A DNA stretch of 38,579 bases. Source: Secundilactobacillus angelensis. Its GTDB lineage: Bacteria; Bacillota; Bacilli; Lactobacillales; Lactobacillaceae. The translations under genes and the position numbers were made by a program. Of this stretch, positions 4,864 to 14,680 are shown in pieces (positions within the stretch are counted from its first letter, which is position 1; every line of letters starts with the position of its first letter). A model generated the notes under the pieces. The model did not search any database, was not told where the DNA came from, and saw nothing but the letters and a program-made list of their open reading frames with translations. The DNA lies in contig NZ_JAAXLJ010000020.1 in NCBI RefSeq assembly GCF_012641075.1, positions 1 to 38,579 of the forward strand, read 5' to 3'.

Positions 4864-6846
4864 TTAATGAGAATTTTTCGTAACATTGTTATCTGACAAA
4901 ATAACTTTGCCATCCCGAATAATTTTATAGCCGCCACTCTTGCCTGAAGCAACCGCGAACGGAATTGAAACTTGCGTGTCTTGAGCAATTGTTAGCTGCT
5001 TGTAAACAGTGCTGTAATCATGGTCATGGTCACGAACATAAATCTGAACGGTATTCACACCAGCAGTCGATGCAGAACTATTTTTATTAGAACTGTTGGA
5101 ACCTGCGTCGTTGGCTTCGAAGGGAATTTTAACATCAACGTTGAAGTCTTCCACCTTAGATTCAGAATCAGAAACGGGTTTCTTCCCTCTTGAAAGGGTG
5201 ACATTCACAGTTGAACCCTCTTTAATGGTACTCCCAGCACCAGGGCTCTGATCGATTGCGGTATTTTTAGGATGTTTGTCATATTTGTATTCAAACGAAA
5301 CGTTAATGGACTCACGAGTTGCATACTGCTGAATCTGTGATTTGGTTTTACCGGTTAAATCAGCCAGTTGAAGCTGACGCTGACCTGCAGAGACAGTTAA
5401 TGTGACCGTCGTTTCTTTTGGATTGATTCGTTGACCATTTTCAACGCTCTGTTGCATGACACTGCCAACCGGTACCTCGTTAGACGACTCGTTTTGACGT
5501 CGAACGGTTACCCCTTTGGCTTTCAAAGTAGCTGACGCTCGAGTGTACGACTGGCCAATGTAGTTGCCAATTTTAACCATTCGAGGACCCGTACTGACGT
5601 ACAGTTTGATGTTGGCATCTTTCTTAGCGGACTGATTTGCAGTCGGTGAAGTTTTGATTACCAAATTCTTTTTCATGTCCGCACTAGGTTGTCGTTTGAT
5701 GGCACCTGCATTTAGATTATTATCGGCTAACTTCTGCTGTGCCTCATTGACTGTCAGCCCACTGACATCCGGGACGGTCACCGTTTGTGGTCGACCCATC
5801 CAAAAAGCCAAACCAATTCCAGCAATCAAAATAACCGCCAGGCCTAATAGAGTGTATAACCAACGCCTACGACGGCGCCGTTTCTTGGGTTTTTCTTTTG
5901 GAACAGCTACTTTTGGTGTATCCGGTGCCTGATGGGCGGCTTCAGAAGTTAAGTCTGACTTGTCCAGAACCTTGGTTTCGCCATCATCATCCGGCATTGG
6001 GACAAATTTAGCCTCTGAGGCCCGACGAGGTGACAACGAGGTTTCTAAGTCAGTAGCCATATCGGTAACCGTTTCGTAACGATCGGACGGTTTCTTGGAA
6101 GTCGCTTTTAAGACCACGTTCTCCAACGCTTGAGGAATCCGTGGATCAAATTCGCGAACAGAGGGAATCTCCGACTGAAAATGTTTAATGGCTATTGAAA
6201 TGGCTGTTTCGCCCTTAAACGGAACCGTGCCAGTTAACAGCTCATAGAGAATGATCCCCAACGAGTAGATATCGGACTTCTTAGTTGCCATGCCGCCTCG
6301 AGCCTGTTCGGGAGACAGATAATGAACTGATCCAAGCACCGTGTTAGTCTGTGTCAGCGCATTCTCCGACATGGCCACAGCAATTCCAAAATCGGTTATC
6401 TTGGCAACGCCCTTTTCATCGATGAGAATGTTTTGTGGTTTCAGATCACGGTGAATAATATTATGAGCATGAGCAACGGACACCGCTGATAGCACCTGCT
6501 CCATAATGTTGATCACTTCTTGATATGGAATCGGAAAGTTCTTCTTGATATAGGCCTTTAAGTCCATCCCCTTCACATATTCCATGACCATGTACTGCAT
6601 GCCGTTTTCTTCGCCCACATCGTACACGCTGACAATATTGGGGTGAACGAGTTCAGTGGCTGCCAGCCCTTCTCGCTGGAAACGTTTGATGGTGTGCGGA
6701 TCATCACGCAGGTCAAGTCGCAATAACTTCACGGAGACATCACGGTCTAAAATCAGATCGTGGGCTAAATAAACGTTAGCCATACCGCCTTCACCTAAAG
6801 ATTTGGTGATTCGGTAGCGGCCGCCTAAAACGTAATTAGGTCGCAT
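4864..6846 (-). CDS. pknB: Membrane Ser/Thr protein kinase with PASTA domains
   Basis: A 660-residue Hanks-type kinase of the PrkC/Stk/PknB family. The cytoplasmic kinase domain (about 1-270) has the glycine loop GEGGMANVY, Lys40, HRDLKPQN (Asp134), DFG (152-154) and SPE (178-180). A run of basic residues precedes one membrane helix (about 329-350). Outside are three PASTA repeats (about 354-560), which bind peptidoglycan fragments or lipid II in this family, and a C-terminal beta-rich extension. It regulates cell-wall growth and division. Its ATG overlaps the prpC stop by one base (TAATG), so kinase and phosphatase are coupled. It is the last gene before the prophage. Confidence 0.96.
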   Translation of the reverse strand: MRPNYVLGGRYRITKSLGEGGMANVYLAHDLILDRDVSVKLLRLDLRDDPHTIKRFQREGLAATELVHPNIVSVYDVGEENGMQYMVMEYVKGMDLKAYIKKNFPIPYQEVINIMEQVLSAVSVAHAHNIIHRDLKPQNILIDEKGVAKITDFGIAVAMSENALTQTNTVLGSVHYLSPEQARGGMATKKSDIYSLGIILYELLTGTVPFKGETAISIAIKHFQSEIPSVREFDPRIPQALENVVLKATSKKPSDRYETVTDMATDLETSLSPRRASEAKFVPMPDDDGETKVLDKSDLTSEAAHQAPDTPKVAVPKEKPKKRRRRRRWLYTLLGLAVILIAGIGLAFWMGRPQTVTVPDVSGLTVNEAQQKLADNNLNAGAIKRQPSADMKKNLVIKTSPTANQSAKKDANIKLYVSTGPRMVKIGNYIGQSYTRASATLKAKGVTVRRQNESSNEVPVGSVMQQSVENGQRINPKETTVTLTVSAGQRQLQLADLTGKTKSQIQQYATRESINVSFEYKYDKHPKNTAIDQSPGAGSTIKEGSTVNVTLSRGKKPVSDSESKVEDFNVDVKIPFEANDAGSNSSNKNSSASTAGVNTVQIYVRDHDHDYSTVYKQLTIAQDTQVSIPFAVASGKSGGYKIIRDGKVILSDNNVTKNSH

Positions 6847-7589
6847 TAGTCAAGCACCTCCGATCGATCGTCGATCAAGATCACACTAATATTATCCAAA
6901 CCACCAGCATCGTTAGCTAATTTGACTAATTCATCACATTTCTCTTGGATCGTAGCATCGTTTTCGAGTACCGCTTGAATCTGGTCATCGTTGACCATGT
7001 CACTAAGTCCATCTGAGCACAATAACAGCATGTCATTGCTGGTTAATTCCAGATAATGCATGTCGATTTGAACAGCTTTTTCAATGCCCAACGAACGGGT
7101 AATCACATTCTTCTTAGGATGTACCCTTGCCGCTTGCTTAGACAGCTCTCCTCGTTTAACCAGCTCGTTAACCAGGGAGTGGTCTTCAGTAACCTGAGAG
7201 AAAACGTGGTCCCGTAATAAGTAGCCACGACTATCCCCGATATTACCGATTAAAACGGTTTGATTGAAAATTACCGCCAAGACAACCGTGGTACCCATGC
7301 CTTTTAGATCAATGAATTGTTCTGAACGATTGCGAATATCCTGGTTTTCGGAGGATATTTGCTGCTGCAGCCAGTTCTTAGTTTCATCGATAGTTTTCGC
7401 GTTAGTTAATTTGAACGAATGGCCAATGTGCGTGACCGCCATCTCGGAAGCCACGTCTCCACCCTGATTACCACCAATTCCATCGGCGATGATAGCGAGT
7501 TTAACACCCTGCTGGTTAGTAAAAATGCCAACACTATCTTCGTTATCCTTGCGACGCTTCCCTATTGATGTTCGATAAGCAATCTGCAT
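6846..7589 (-). CDS. prpC: PP2C-type Ser/Thr protein phosphatase
   Basis: A 247-residue PPM/PP2C phosphatase that reverses phosphorylation by the neighbouring kinase. The metal-binding motifs of the family are present in order: DNEDS near residue 15, ADGIGG (Asp36), GTTVV, IGDSRGY, TEDHS, CSDGLSD and GGLDNISV near the end. It is cytosolic and soluble, and length is normal. It is followed by pknB with a one-base overlap and preceded by rsmB 12 bp upstream, the usual Firmicutes order. Confidence 0.95.
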   Translation of the reverse strand: MQIAYRTSIGKRRKDNEDSVGIFTNQQGVKLAIIADGIGGNQGGDVASEMAVTHIGHSFKLTNAKTIDETKNWLQQQISSENQDIRNRSEQFIDLKGMGTTVVLAVIFNQTVLIGNIGDSRGYLLRDHVFSQVTEDHSLVNELVKRGELSKQAARVHPKKNVITRSLGIEKAVQIDMHYLELTSNDMLLLCSDGLSDMVNDDQIQAVLENDATIQEKCDELVKLANDAGGLDNISVILIDDRSEVLD

Positions 7590-7601
7590 CTGTATCCTCC
7601 A

Positions 7602-8948
7602 CTAACGTACCCGCTTAAACTGTCCGATGAAGAAACCATCAGAATCGTAATCGTCGGGGTAAATTTCAAGATAATCAGTCGCCCGATCCGCCTTCAATTG
7701 ACGCGCAGTTTCCACCCGCTGAGATTCAAAGTTAGGGTGGTCAGCCAAAAAGGCAGCCACTACATCTCGGTTCTCCTGATTAAGTATCGTACAAGTACTG
7801 TAAGTTATTATACCGTTTATTTTTACTTTTTGAGCAACCGCATCCAAAATTGCGAGCTGAATTTTAGCCAACGATTCAACGTCTTTCAACTGTTTTTCAT
7901 AGCGAATTTCTGGTTTCCGACGTACCAAACCAATTCCTGAGCAAGGGGCATCCACCAAGATTTCGTCAAAGGTCTGGTCCTCAAAGACATCTTGAATCTT
8001 ACGAGCATCAATGGCTTGCGTCACAACCCGGTCTTCCACATGCATCCGCTTAGCATTTTGCTTGACCAACTGAACCTTATGTTCATGAATATCCAGCGCA
8101 ACGACTTGGCCGCGGTCGGCTGCCGACAGCTGTCCTGCAATTTGAACCGTTTTACCACCCGGCGCAGAACAGGCATCGAGTATCATCATGTTAGGCTGAA
8201 TATGCATGCTCTCGGCTGGCAGCATTGCACTTTCATCTTGAATGGTGATTTGACCATCGTGAAATAATTGAGCCTGATTGGCAGGCTTGCCGTTAAGCAC
8301 TAATCCTTCTGCTGCAACCTGGCTCTCACTAGCTTTGTAGCCCTCTTCTTCCAAGGCAGCCTTAGCATCGGTCATAGAAATTCGGTCGGTTGCCACTCGG
8401 ACTGATTGATTGGCTGGATGGTTAATACTCTCCAAAACACTGGTTGCCTTTTCTGCACCCAGTTGGTCGTTTAAAGCGCTGATCAGCCATTCAGGGACAG
8501 AATAAACCACGCTTTGTCGTTTGATTGGATCATCAATATCCGTGGGATCGTTAATGCCCACCCGATCCATTTGGTGCAAAACGCCAGTAACAAAACGGCG
8601 AATACCTTCATGACCACGTGTTTTGGCGATCTCAATCGACTCATCAAAAATAGCGCGTTTAGGCACCCGCTCTAAATACTGCATTTGGTACACGGCAGTC
8701 TCAAGCAGAATCATCACCCAATCGGCCACCCGTTTTTGGTTTTTGATAAATGGTGCCAGCTGATAATCAATGGTCAGCCGGTGCTGAATGACGCCGTAAA
8801 CGATGGTGGTCATCAACGCTGCATCTCGTTGCGACATGTTTGCCTGATCAATCATTTGATTCAACTGCAAATTTGAATACGCGCCGTTTTTGACACGGGT
8901 CAGTGCTGTAACAGCCAATGATCGTGGATTGTTGTCGAGTTTACTCAT
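7602..8948 (-). CDS. rsmB: 16S rRNA m5C967 methyltransferase
   Basis: A 448-residue protein that methylates C967 (E. coli numbering) of 16S rRNA using S-adenosylmethionine. The N-terminal third (about 1-140) is a NusB-like RNA-binding domain. The C-terminal part is the Rossmann methyltransferase with SAM motif DACSAPGGKT and the two family cysteines in DAPCSGIG and YSTCT, one of which is the nucleophile. Length is typical. Its ATG overlaps the fmt stop codon by 4 nt (ATGA), so it is translationally coupled to fmt. Confidence 0.95.
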   Translation of the reverse strand: MSKLDNNPRSLAVTALTRVKNGAYSNLQLNQMIDQANMSQRDAALMTTIVYGVIQHRLTIDYQLAPFIKNQKRVADWVMILLETAVYQMQYLERVPKRAIFDESIEIAKTRGHEGIRRFVTGVLHQMDRVGINDPTDIDDPIKRQSVVYSVPEWLISALNDQLGAEKATSVLESINHPANQSVRVATDRISMTDAKAALEEEGYKASESQVAAEGLVLNGKPANQAQLFHDGQITIQDESAMLPAESMHIQPNMMILDACSAPGGKTVQIAGQLSAADRGQVVALDIHEHKVQLVKQNAKRMHVEDRVVTQAIDARKIQDVFEDQTFDEILVDAPCSGIGLVRRKPEIRYEKQLKDVESLAKIQLAILDAVAQKVKINGIITYSTCTILNQENRDVVAAFLADHPNFESQRVETARQLKADRATDYLEIYPDDYDSDGFFIGQFKRVR

Positions 8949-9892
8949 AATTTAACCACCTGTTCGCCCTCTGTCAGGGCATCCTCAGTTCCGTTTAGAA
9001 AATCAGTGATACTTTGTTTTGGTTTACCGGCTGGCTGCAGCTGATTAATCTGTATCGTGCCATGTTCACCAGTGGATAAGACTAAACGGTGTTTTTCGTG
9101 CACGACAACCTTACCTGGTTCTAAGGCTGTTGTATCAGGAAGTACCGTCACGTCCCAAAGTTTGGTTCGGGTGCCTGCTAAAATGATATATGACGTTGGA
9201 AACGGCCGCAAACCGCGGATCTTGGCGTCAATCATTTCGGCTGACATGGTAAAATCAACTTCTTCTTCATCGGGTTTGATAGTTGGTGAGAATGTAACTT
9301 TGGTCTCGTCTTGCGGAACAGGATTGACCTCACCAGCAATGAGTTTGGGTAGGGTTTCAAGTAAGAGGTCCCGACCCAGCAAGCTCAATTTATCGAACAT
9401 ACTGCCGACGTCATCCGTTTTTTCAATGGGAATCGCTTGCTGACTGATAATATCGCCAGCATCCATTTTTTTAATCATGTAAATGATTGAAACACCCGTC
9501 TCAGAATCATTATTCATAACCGCATAGTGAACCGGTGCGCCACCACGATATTTCGGTAATAGTGAAGCGTGGACATTGATGGCAGCAATTTGAGCTGCTT
9601 TAAGTAATTTAGTTGGCAAAAATTGACCGAAAGCAGCGGTCACGATTAAATCAGGTGCGAGTTCGATGACCCTAGCCATCTCATCGCTGCCACCGATTTT
9701 CTCTGGCTGTAAAACTTCAATGTCGTGAGCAACGGCCACTTTTTTGACGGGCGAAGCTGTCAGAACATGTTTACGGCCAACTGGTCGATCCGGCTGCGTC
9801 ACCACAGCCTTTACCTCGTAGTGGTTTTGAATCAGTGCTTCCAAAATTGGCGCTGAGAATTCTGGTGTTCCCATGAATACGATTGATGTCAT
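8945..9892 (-). CDS. fmt: Methionyl-tRNA formyltransferase
   Basis: A 315-residue enzyme that formylates initiator Met-tRNA with 10-formyl-tetrahydrofolate. The N-terminal formyltransferase domain has VFMGTPEFSAP and the catalytic region NVHASLLPKYRGGAPVHYA (Asn, His), with the family's Asp in KMDAGDI. The C-terminal OB-like domain begins near residue 205. I chose ATG at 9892 because AAGGAG lies 8-9 nt upstream; the frame is open to a GTG at 9910, but that would put the ribosome-binding site inside the gene. It follows priA by 20 bp. Confidence 0.95.
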   Translation of the reverse strand: MTSIVFMGTPEFSAPILEALIQNHYEVKAVVTQPDRPVGRKHVLTASPVKKVAVAHDIEVLQPEKIGGSDEMARVIELAPDLIVTAAFGQFLPTKLLKAAQIAAINVHASLLPKYRGGAPVHYAVMNNDSETGVSIIYMIKKMDAGDIISQQAIPIEKTDDVGSMFDKLSLLGRDLLLETLPKLIAGEVNPVPQDETKVTFSPTIKPDEEEVDFTMSAEMIDAKIRGLRPFPTSYIILAGTRTKLWDVTVLPDTTALEPGKVVVHEKHRLVLSTGEHGTIQINQLQPAGKPKQSITDFLNGTEDALTEGEQVVKL

Positions 9893-9912
9893 TGATACAT
9901 TCTCCTTCACTG

Positions 9913-12327
9913 TTACATAAAACTCATTGGGTTACGATCAATTGCGATTTGCAGGCCATTTCGACTCTGTTTTTGCGCCTGACCTAAAATGGTAAACAGG
10001 GCGTCTCTAAGCTGAGGTTCCTGCTTGTATTTAATGACTAATTGGTAATAATAACGTTTATTCACTCGGGCAATGGCGCCTGGTGTCGGTCCCAAAATAA
10101 TTGCTTGCGGGCTTAAAACGGTCTTTAACTGTCTGACAATTTTCACCATTGCCTCGGCTGCTTTACGTTCATCCACATCACTTGCTGTCACCTTAACGGC
10201 AAAGAAGTACGGCGGATAATTGCCACGATGACGCAGTTGCATTTCCCGAACGAAAAATTGTTCATAGTTTTGCGTTTTGGCCAACTGGATTGCGTAATGT
10301 TCCGGATTATAGGTTTGAATGAAGACTTGTCCAGGTTTCTCGGCCCGACCAGCCCGACCGCTGACCTGAGTTAAAAGTTGAAAAGTCCGTTCACTGGCCC
10401 GAAAATCGGGTAAGCCTAACGCTGTATCCGCGTTTAAAACGCCTACTAACGTGACATCGGGGAAATCAAGCCCCTTGGCAATCATTTGCGTCCCTAATAA
10501 AATATCTGCTTTATGATCACCGAACTGTTTCAAAAGTCGCTCGTGAGCGCCCTTCCGACGAGTCGTATCAACATCCATTCGAATAATTCTGGCGGTGGGT
10601 AGCAATTCAGTGAGTTCCTGCTCAACTTTTTGTGTCCCGGTACCGTAATAACGAATGTGACGGCCATGACAGTTCGGACAAACGTGCGGAATTGGCTCCT
10701 CATGACCGCAGTAATGGCATTTCATCGTCTTGGTATCCATGTGAAGTGTCAGTGAAATATCGCAGTTGGGGCATTGTAAAACAAACCCGCAGTCTCGACA
10801 CATCACAAAGGAGGAATATCCTCTTCGATTAAGCATGAGCAAGGACTGTTCCCCGCGGTTCAACCGTTCTTGAAGCGCTTGAAGTAATCCGCTTGAAAAA
10901 TTACTTTCCTTGTGATGCCGGAGCTCTTCTGTCATGTCAATGATGCTCACTTGAGGCAATTGCTGATGATTGACTCGGTTTGGTAATAATAGTCTAGTAT
11001 ACACGTTCTTCTCAGCCCGTGCCCGACTTTCTAGGGATGGTGTGGCACTACCCAGAACAACTGGGCACTGATGGTAACGTCCCCGCCACAGTGCAACATC
11101 TCTAGCATGGTATCTAGGATTATCATCCTGCTTATAGCTTGACTCATGTTCTTCATCAACCACGATCACGCCAAGATTCGTTAACGGTGCAAAAACAGCT
11201 GAACGGGCACCGACAACCACTTGTGCCTCTCCACGTTGGATTCGACGCCATTCATCAAAGCGTTCACCACCGGATAACCCACTATGTAGAACGGCGACTT
11301 TTTCACCAAATCGGCCTCGAACACGACCCACGATTTGAGGTGTCAGTGAAATTTCCGGCACCAGCATTAAAGCTTGTTCTCCCTTGGATAAGGCATTGGC
11401 GATAGCCTGCAGATAAACTTCAGTTTTGCCACTACCAGTAACCCCTTCTAACAGGAAATTTCTGGCTTGTCCTTCATCCGTAGCAGCGCAAATAGCGTTA
11501 ACAGCTTTATTCTGGTCGGGATTTAATTGCAGCGGTTTGGTTTTAACCACGGCCGTTTGAAACGGATCACGATAAACTTCGACTGCTTGTCTTGTCAGCC
11601 AGCCATTGGTTTCAGCCGTCTTTAAAATACTGCTGGACACGCCAACTGTTCGCTCCAATTCAGTTTGGCTAATGGCTTTTGAGTTCGCAATTAAAAAGTC
11701 AATTAACGCCGCTTGTTTGACCGCGGTTTTTCTTAATTCAGTACGCACAACGGAGAGTTTTTCAGGACTCAGTGCAGGCTTTACCATCATGACCTTTTTA
11801 ACTTGCGATTTGGAGCTTACCTCGTAACGGACATTGATCAAATGCTGCCGGTTAAGAGACAACAACTGTTTGACCGTATCTGCTGGCAGTGAATCATCCC
11901 ATAATAATTCTGATTGGTCACCAAATAAACTGACGCGAATGGTTTCGGGTAACTGAGCTGTCGGACTCACCCATTTTTGATATTTGGCTTTAAGTGCGTT
12001 TGGCAGCATCGTTTGCAAGCAAGTAATGGTGAAGGCATAGGTGGTGTTTGCCAACCACTTGGAGAGCTGCATCAACTCCGTATTAACGATCGGGGCTGGA
12101 TCCATAACGGTATCAATCGATTTTAAAGTCACCTCTGGATTCGGCTTGGCGTCTTCATTAATCTGCCAAACAAAGCCCTGAACTTTCCGCCCACCGTTGC
12201 CAAAAGGAACTACCACTCGCATGCCGGGTTGTAGCTGATTGACTAAAGCTGCGGGTATTTCATATGAATAGGGCGTATTGGTCTGCATCGTTGGTACATC
12301 CACGACGACCTCAGCGATTTGCGTCAT
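9913..12327 (-). CDS. priA: Primosomal protein N', replication restart helicase
   Basis: An 804-residue helicase that reloads the replisome at stalled forks. An N-terminal 3'-DNA-binding domain (about 1-110) and a winged-helix region are followed by the SF2 helicase core: Walker A GVTGSGKT (about 295-302), DEEH (391-394). A zinc-binding block follows with eight cysteines in CRDCG, CPNC, CHYCG and CPNC. The frame is open 56 codons further upstream, into coaBC, but the start MTQIAEVVV fits the family and AGAGGGAT precedes it. The gene starts 1 bp after the coaBC stop codon. Confidence 0.95.
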   Translation of the reverse strand: MTQIAEVVVDVPTMQTNTPYSYEIPAALVNQLQPGMRVVVPFGNGGRKVQGFVWQINEDAKPNPEVTLKSIDTVMDPAPIVNTELMQLSKWLANTTYAFTITCLQTMLPNALKAKYQKWVSPTAQLPETIRVSLFGDQSELLWDDSLPADTVKQLLSLNRQHLINVRYEVSSKSQVKKVMMVKPALSPEKLSVVRTELRKTAVKQAALIDFLIANSKAISQTELERTVGVSSSILKTAETNGWLTRQAVEVYRDPFQTAVVKTKPLQLNPDQNKAVNAICAATDEGQARNFLLEGVTGSGKTEVYLQAIANALSKGEQALMLVPEISLTPQIVGRVRGRFGEKVAVLHSGLSGGERFDEWRRIQRGEAQVVVGARSAVFAPLTNLGVIVVDEEHESSYKQDDNPRYHARDVALWRGRYHQCPVVLGSATPSLESRARAEKNVYTRLLLPNRVNHQQLPQVSIIDMTEELRHHKESNFSSGLLQALQERLNRGEQSLLMLNRRGYSSFVMCRDCGFVLQCPNCDISLTLHMDTKTMKCHYCGHEEPIPHVCPNCHGRHIRYYGTGTQKVEQELTELLPTARIIRMDVDTTRRKGAHERLLKQFGDHKADILLGTQMIAKGLDFPDVTLVGVLNADTALGLPDFRASERTFQLLTQVSGRAGRAEKPGQVFIQTYNPEHYAIQLAKTQNYEQFFVREMQLRHRGNYPPYFFAVKVTASDVDERKAAEAMVKIVRQLKTVLSPQAIILGPTPGAIARVNKRYYYQLVIKYKQEPQLRDALFTILGQAQKQSRNGLQIAIDRNPMSFM

Positions 12328-12328
12328 A

Positions 12329-13537
12329 CTATCCCTCTTTTTGTACACGTTGACTAATTTGGTCGACCACTTGCTTAGCAATGGTATGTTTGTCAGCGAG
12401 TGTTGTTTTGATTGGTGCTTGGTCTGTTTGTAAAATGGTAACTTGGTTGGTATCACCATTGAAGCCAACACCCGGTTGAGAAACATCGTTAGCAATTAAT
12501 AAATCAAGCTGTTTGCTAATTATTTTTTGCCGCGCATTTTCTAGTAAATTTTGAGTTTCTGCTGCAAAGCCCACGGTGATTTGTCCTGGTCGCTTTAACT
12601 TAGCAACTTGTTTTAAAATATCGACCGTTTTGGTTAACTCGATTGTCATCTGATCGTTATCAGCTGATTTTTTAATTTTCTGATTGGCACTATTAACCGG
12701 TTTGAAATCCGCAACTGCGGCGGCCATTACCAAAACATCCGCTTGTGTGAAAGCGCTAGTCACCGCCTCGGCTAAGTCTTCTGTGGTTAGTACCGAAATC
12801 AGTTTAACTCCAGCCGGAACTGTGAGTTTAGTCGGTGCGGAAATCAAAGTTACTATCGCACCGCGATGCTGTAGTTCTTCAGCTAACGCGTATCCCATTT
12901 TACCGGAGGAATCATTCGTGATGAAACGGACCGGATCGATCCGTTCACGAGTACCACCAGCCGTCACGATGACTTTTTTACCTGTTAACGGCGTTGTTTG
13001 TGTTTTTAGGCTACTGATCAGTTGCATAATTTCTGCAGGTTCGGGCATTCTGCCTCGACCATTGTAGCCTTCTGCTAAAAATCCGTTTGCTGGGGTCATG
13101 ACAGTGATCCCATCTCGTTTTAAAGTTTCTAGATTACGCTGCGTGGCAGGATTATCCAACATGTGCTGATTCATGGCTGGTACGACCAACTTGGACGCAG
13201 TAGTCGCCATCAAAGTCAAGCTAGCCATATCATCGGCAATGCCATTGGCTAATTTGCCGATAATATTAGCTGTTGCTGGTGCTACCACCGCCAAATCAGT
13301 CCAGTCCGCTAATTCAATATGGTCCACTGACTGAACCTTGCTGCCAGCAAACATGTCAGTTACGACGGCGTTTTTTGATAAAATTTGAAAACTCAGTGGT
13401 GTCACGAAGGCCTCAGCTGCCTCAGTCATCACCACACGAACCGTGGCGCCAGATTTAATTAAAAGTCTCGTTAGCGCCAGTGCTTTATATGCCGCAATAC
13501 TGCCAGTCACATATAGCGCTACATGTTGTTCAGCCAT
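12329..13537 (-). CDS. coaBC: Bifunctional phosphopantothenoylcysteine synthetase/decarboxylase
   Basis: A 402-residue fusion for two steps of coenzyme A synthesis. The N-terminal CoaC flavoprotein (about 1-180) has VTGSIAAYKA, the catalytic His in DHIELADW, APATANIIGKLANGIADD and PAMNQHM. The C-terminal CoaB domain (about 185-400) has VTAGGTRERIDPVRFITN and the KKS and K-T-DIL lysines. It is the first gene of the coaBC-priA-fmt-rsmB-prpC-pknB operon, with its own promoter candidate at 13574. CoA also supplies the phosphopantetheine arm of the ACP encoded at 33610. Confidence 0.95.
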   Translation of the reverse strand: MAEQHVALYVTGSIAAYKALALTRLLIKSGATVRVVMTEAAEAFVTPLSFQILSKNAVVTDMFAGSKVQSVDHIELADWTDLAVVAPATANIIGKLANGIADDMASLTLMATTASKLVVPAMNQHMLDNPATQRNLETLKRDGITVMTPANGFLAEGYNGRGRMPEPAEIMQLISSLKTQTTPLTGKKVIVTAGGTRERIDPVRFITNDSSGKMGYALAEELQHRGAIVTLISAPTKLTVPAGVKLISVLTTEDLAEAVTSAFTQADVLVMAAAVADFKPVNSANQKIKKSADNDQMTIELTKTVDILKQVAKLKRPGQITVGFAAETQNLLENARQKIISKQLDLLIANDVSQPGVGFNGDTNQVTILQTDQAPIKTTLADKHTIAKQVVDQISQRVQKEG

Positions 13538-13573
13538 TTTGTATCCTCCAAAAGTCTCGTCAATTTAACTCTA

Positions 13574-13579
13574 ATTGTA
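13574..13579 (-). promoter_or_regulatory. Extended -10 promoter for the coaBC operon
   Basis: On the minus strand TACAAT is preceded by TG one base upstream (TCTGGTACAAT), an extended -10. No good -35 hexamer is present at 16-18 bp. It lies between the rpoZ terminator and the coaBC start, about 37 bp before the ATG. Confidence 0.5.
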
Positions 13580-13608
13580 CCAGACTCAATAACACCTTGC
13601 ACAAACAA

Positions 13609-13653
13609 AACCGCCATTCTAACACCCATTAGCGGGGAGTCAAAACAGCGGTT
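13609..13653 (-). terminator. Weak terminator after rpoZ
   Basis: The arms AACCGC (13609-13614) and GCGGTT (13648-13653) close a large loop; on the minus strand the 3' arm is followed by TTGTTTG. The loop is long, so termination may be partial. Confidence 0.4.
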
Positions 13654-13667
13654 CTGAAATTACAGAA

Positions 13668-13883
13668 TTAACCAAGTGGATCGGTTTCGTCTGGATCAAT
13701 AATCACTTTACCAGCCGCGATTTCTTCAAGTGCACGACCAATTGTTTTAGGTGATTCATAGTTATCTAGCAAAGGCTTAGCGCCTGATTCCAATTCATGA
13801 GCCCGCTTACTAGCAAGCATAATCAATGAATAACGGGAATTAACACGTTCAAGTAACTTATCTACTGATGGGTATAATAACAT
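13668..13883 (-). CDS. rpoZ: RNA polymerase omega subunit
   Basis: A 71-residue protein with the omega signature: [20 protein letters not shown], then ASKRAHEL, then [17 protein letters not shown]. It binds the beta' subunit and aids polymerase assembly. Length is normal for Firmicutes. The gene starts one base after the gmk stop codon, the common gmk-rpoZ pair, and shares its transcript. Confidence 0.95.
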   Translation of the reverse strand: MLLYPSVDKLLERVNSRYSLIMLASKRAHELESGAKPLLDNYESPKTIGRALEEIAAGKVIIDPDETDPLG

Positions 13884-13884
13884 T

Positions 13885-14505
13885 TTATTCGTCTCCCTCT
13901 AATAACATCTGTTCATAATCCGGCATCACACGAGCCACCCGTAATCGTTCCGAACGAATAATCGTTCTGATCCGAGCCACTGCGTTTTCAACTTCATCGT
14001 TAACGACTGCGTAATCATAATTACGCATCATCTTAATCTCACCAACCGCTTTTTTGATGCGTGCGTTGATCACACTCATCTCTTCAGTGCCACGGTTGAT
14101 CAATCGGTGCTTTAATTCCATTAAATCAGGAGGCGTCAAGAAGACAAAAACAGCATCGGGGCAGTTTGCTCGTACCTGCATGGCACCGTTAACTTCGATC
14201 TCCAAAAAAACGTCCTTACCTGAATCTAAGGTCTCATTTACATATTTTAATGGCGTACCATAGTAGTTGTCAACATACTTGGCGTATTCGAGCATCTCGC
14301 CGTTTTGAATATTAGCTTCAAACTGTTCCTTTGAAACAAAAAAATAATCAACACCATCACGTTCACCTTCACGAGGCTTACGGGTAGTCATGGAAATGGA
14401 ATACTGAAAATCAGTATCTGGTTCATCAAACAAAGCCTTACGTACGGTACCTTTACCGACGCCGGATGGCCCAGAGAGCACAATCAACATACCTCTTTTA
14501 GTCAT
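13885..14505 (-). CDS. gmk: Guanylate kinase
   Basis: A 206-residue enzyme that phosphorylates GMP to GDP with ATP. The P-loop [11 protein letters not shown] lies near residues 11-21. The GMP-binding region has [15 protein letters not shown] and [13 protein letters not shown], followed by the LID-type arginines (RLINRGTE). Length is normal. It heads the gmk-rpoZ unit, with a promoter at 14550-14579. Confidence 0.96.
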   Translation of the reverse strand: MTKRGMLIVLSGPSGVGKGTVRKALFDEPDTDFQYSISMTTRKPREGERDGVDYFFVSKEQFEANIQNGEMLEYAKYVDNYYGTPLKYVNETLDSGKDVFLEIEVNGAMQVRANCPDAVFVFLTPPDLMELKHRLINRGTEEMSVINARIKKAVGEIKMMRNYDYAVVNDEVENAVARIRTIIRSERLRVARVMPDYEQMLLEGDE

Positions 14506-14549
14506 TACTTGAGATCCCCTTATATAGTTTCAGAGTGATAATATCAACC

Positions 14550-14579
14550 ATTATCGCACGGGTGACGGCGCTTTGACAA
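14550..14579 (-). promoter_or_regulatory. Promoter for gmk-rpoZ
   Basis: On the minus strand, -35 TTGTCA (14574-14579), 18-bp spacer and -10 GATAAT (14550-14555) with an extended TG motif. The expected start point near 14543 gives a leader of about 38 nt. Confidence 0.6.
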
Positions 14580-14618
14580 GCTCTACAGAATATTTTTAAA
14601 AATAATCGTTATTTGGAC

Positions 14619-14647
14619 TTGCAAAACCAAACGTAAGTTCGTATAAT
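14619..14647 (+). promoter_or_regulatory. Strong sigma-A promoter for the 14681 gene
   Basis: TTGCAA (14619-14624), a 17-bp spacer and a perfect TATAAT (14642-14647). It is divergent from the gmk promoter, and the two -35 boxes are about 40 bp apart. One of the best promoters in the window. Confidence 0.75.
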
Positions 14648-14680
14648 AGGTCATGCAAACAAATGTTCGAGGTGATAATA

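Noticed and set aside
9057-9443. Long ORF opposite fmt
   Set aside because: It lies wholly antisense to a well-supported gene, has no ribosome-binding site and a Ser/Thr/Val-rich composition typical of a shadow frame.
12328-12495. N-terminal extension of PriA by 56 residues
   Set aside because: The extension overlaps coaBC, is not PriA-like and lies before a good ribosome-binding site; MTQIAEVVV is the family-like start.
12684-13067. 127-codon ORF opposite coaBC
   Set aside because: Antisense to conserved CoaB/CoaC motifs, no initiation signal and no recognisable domain.
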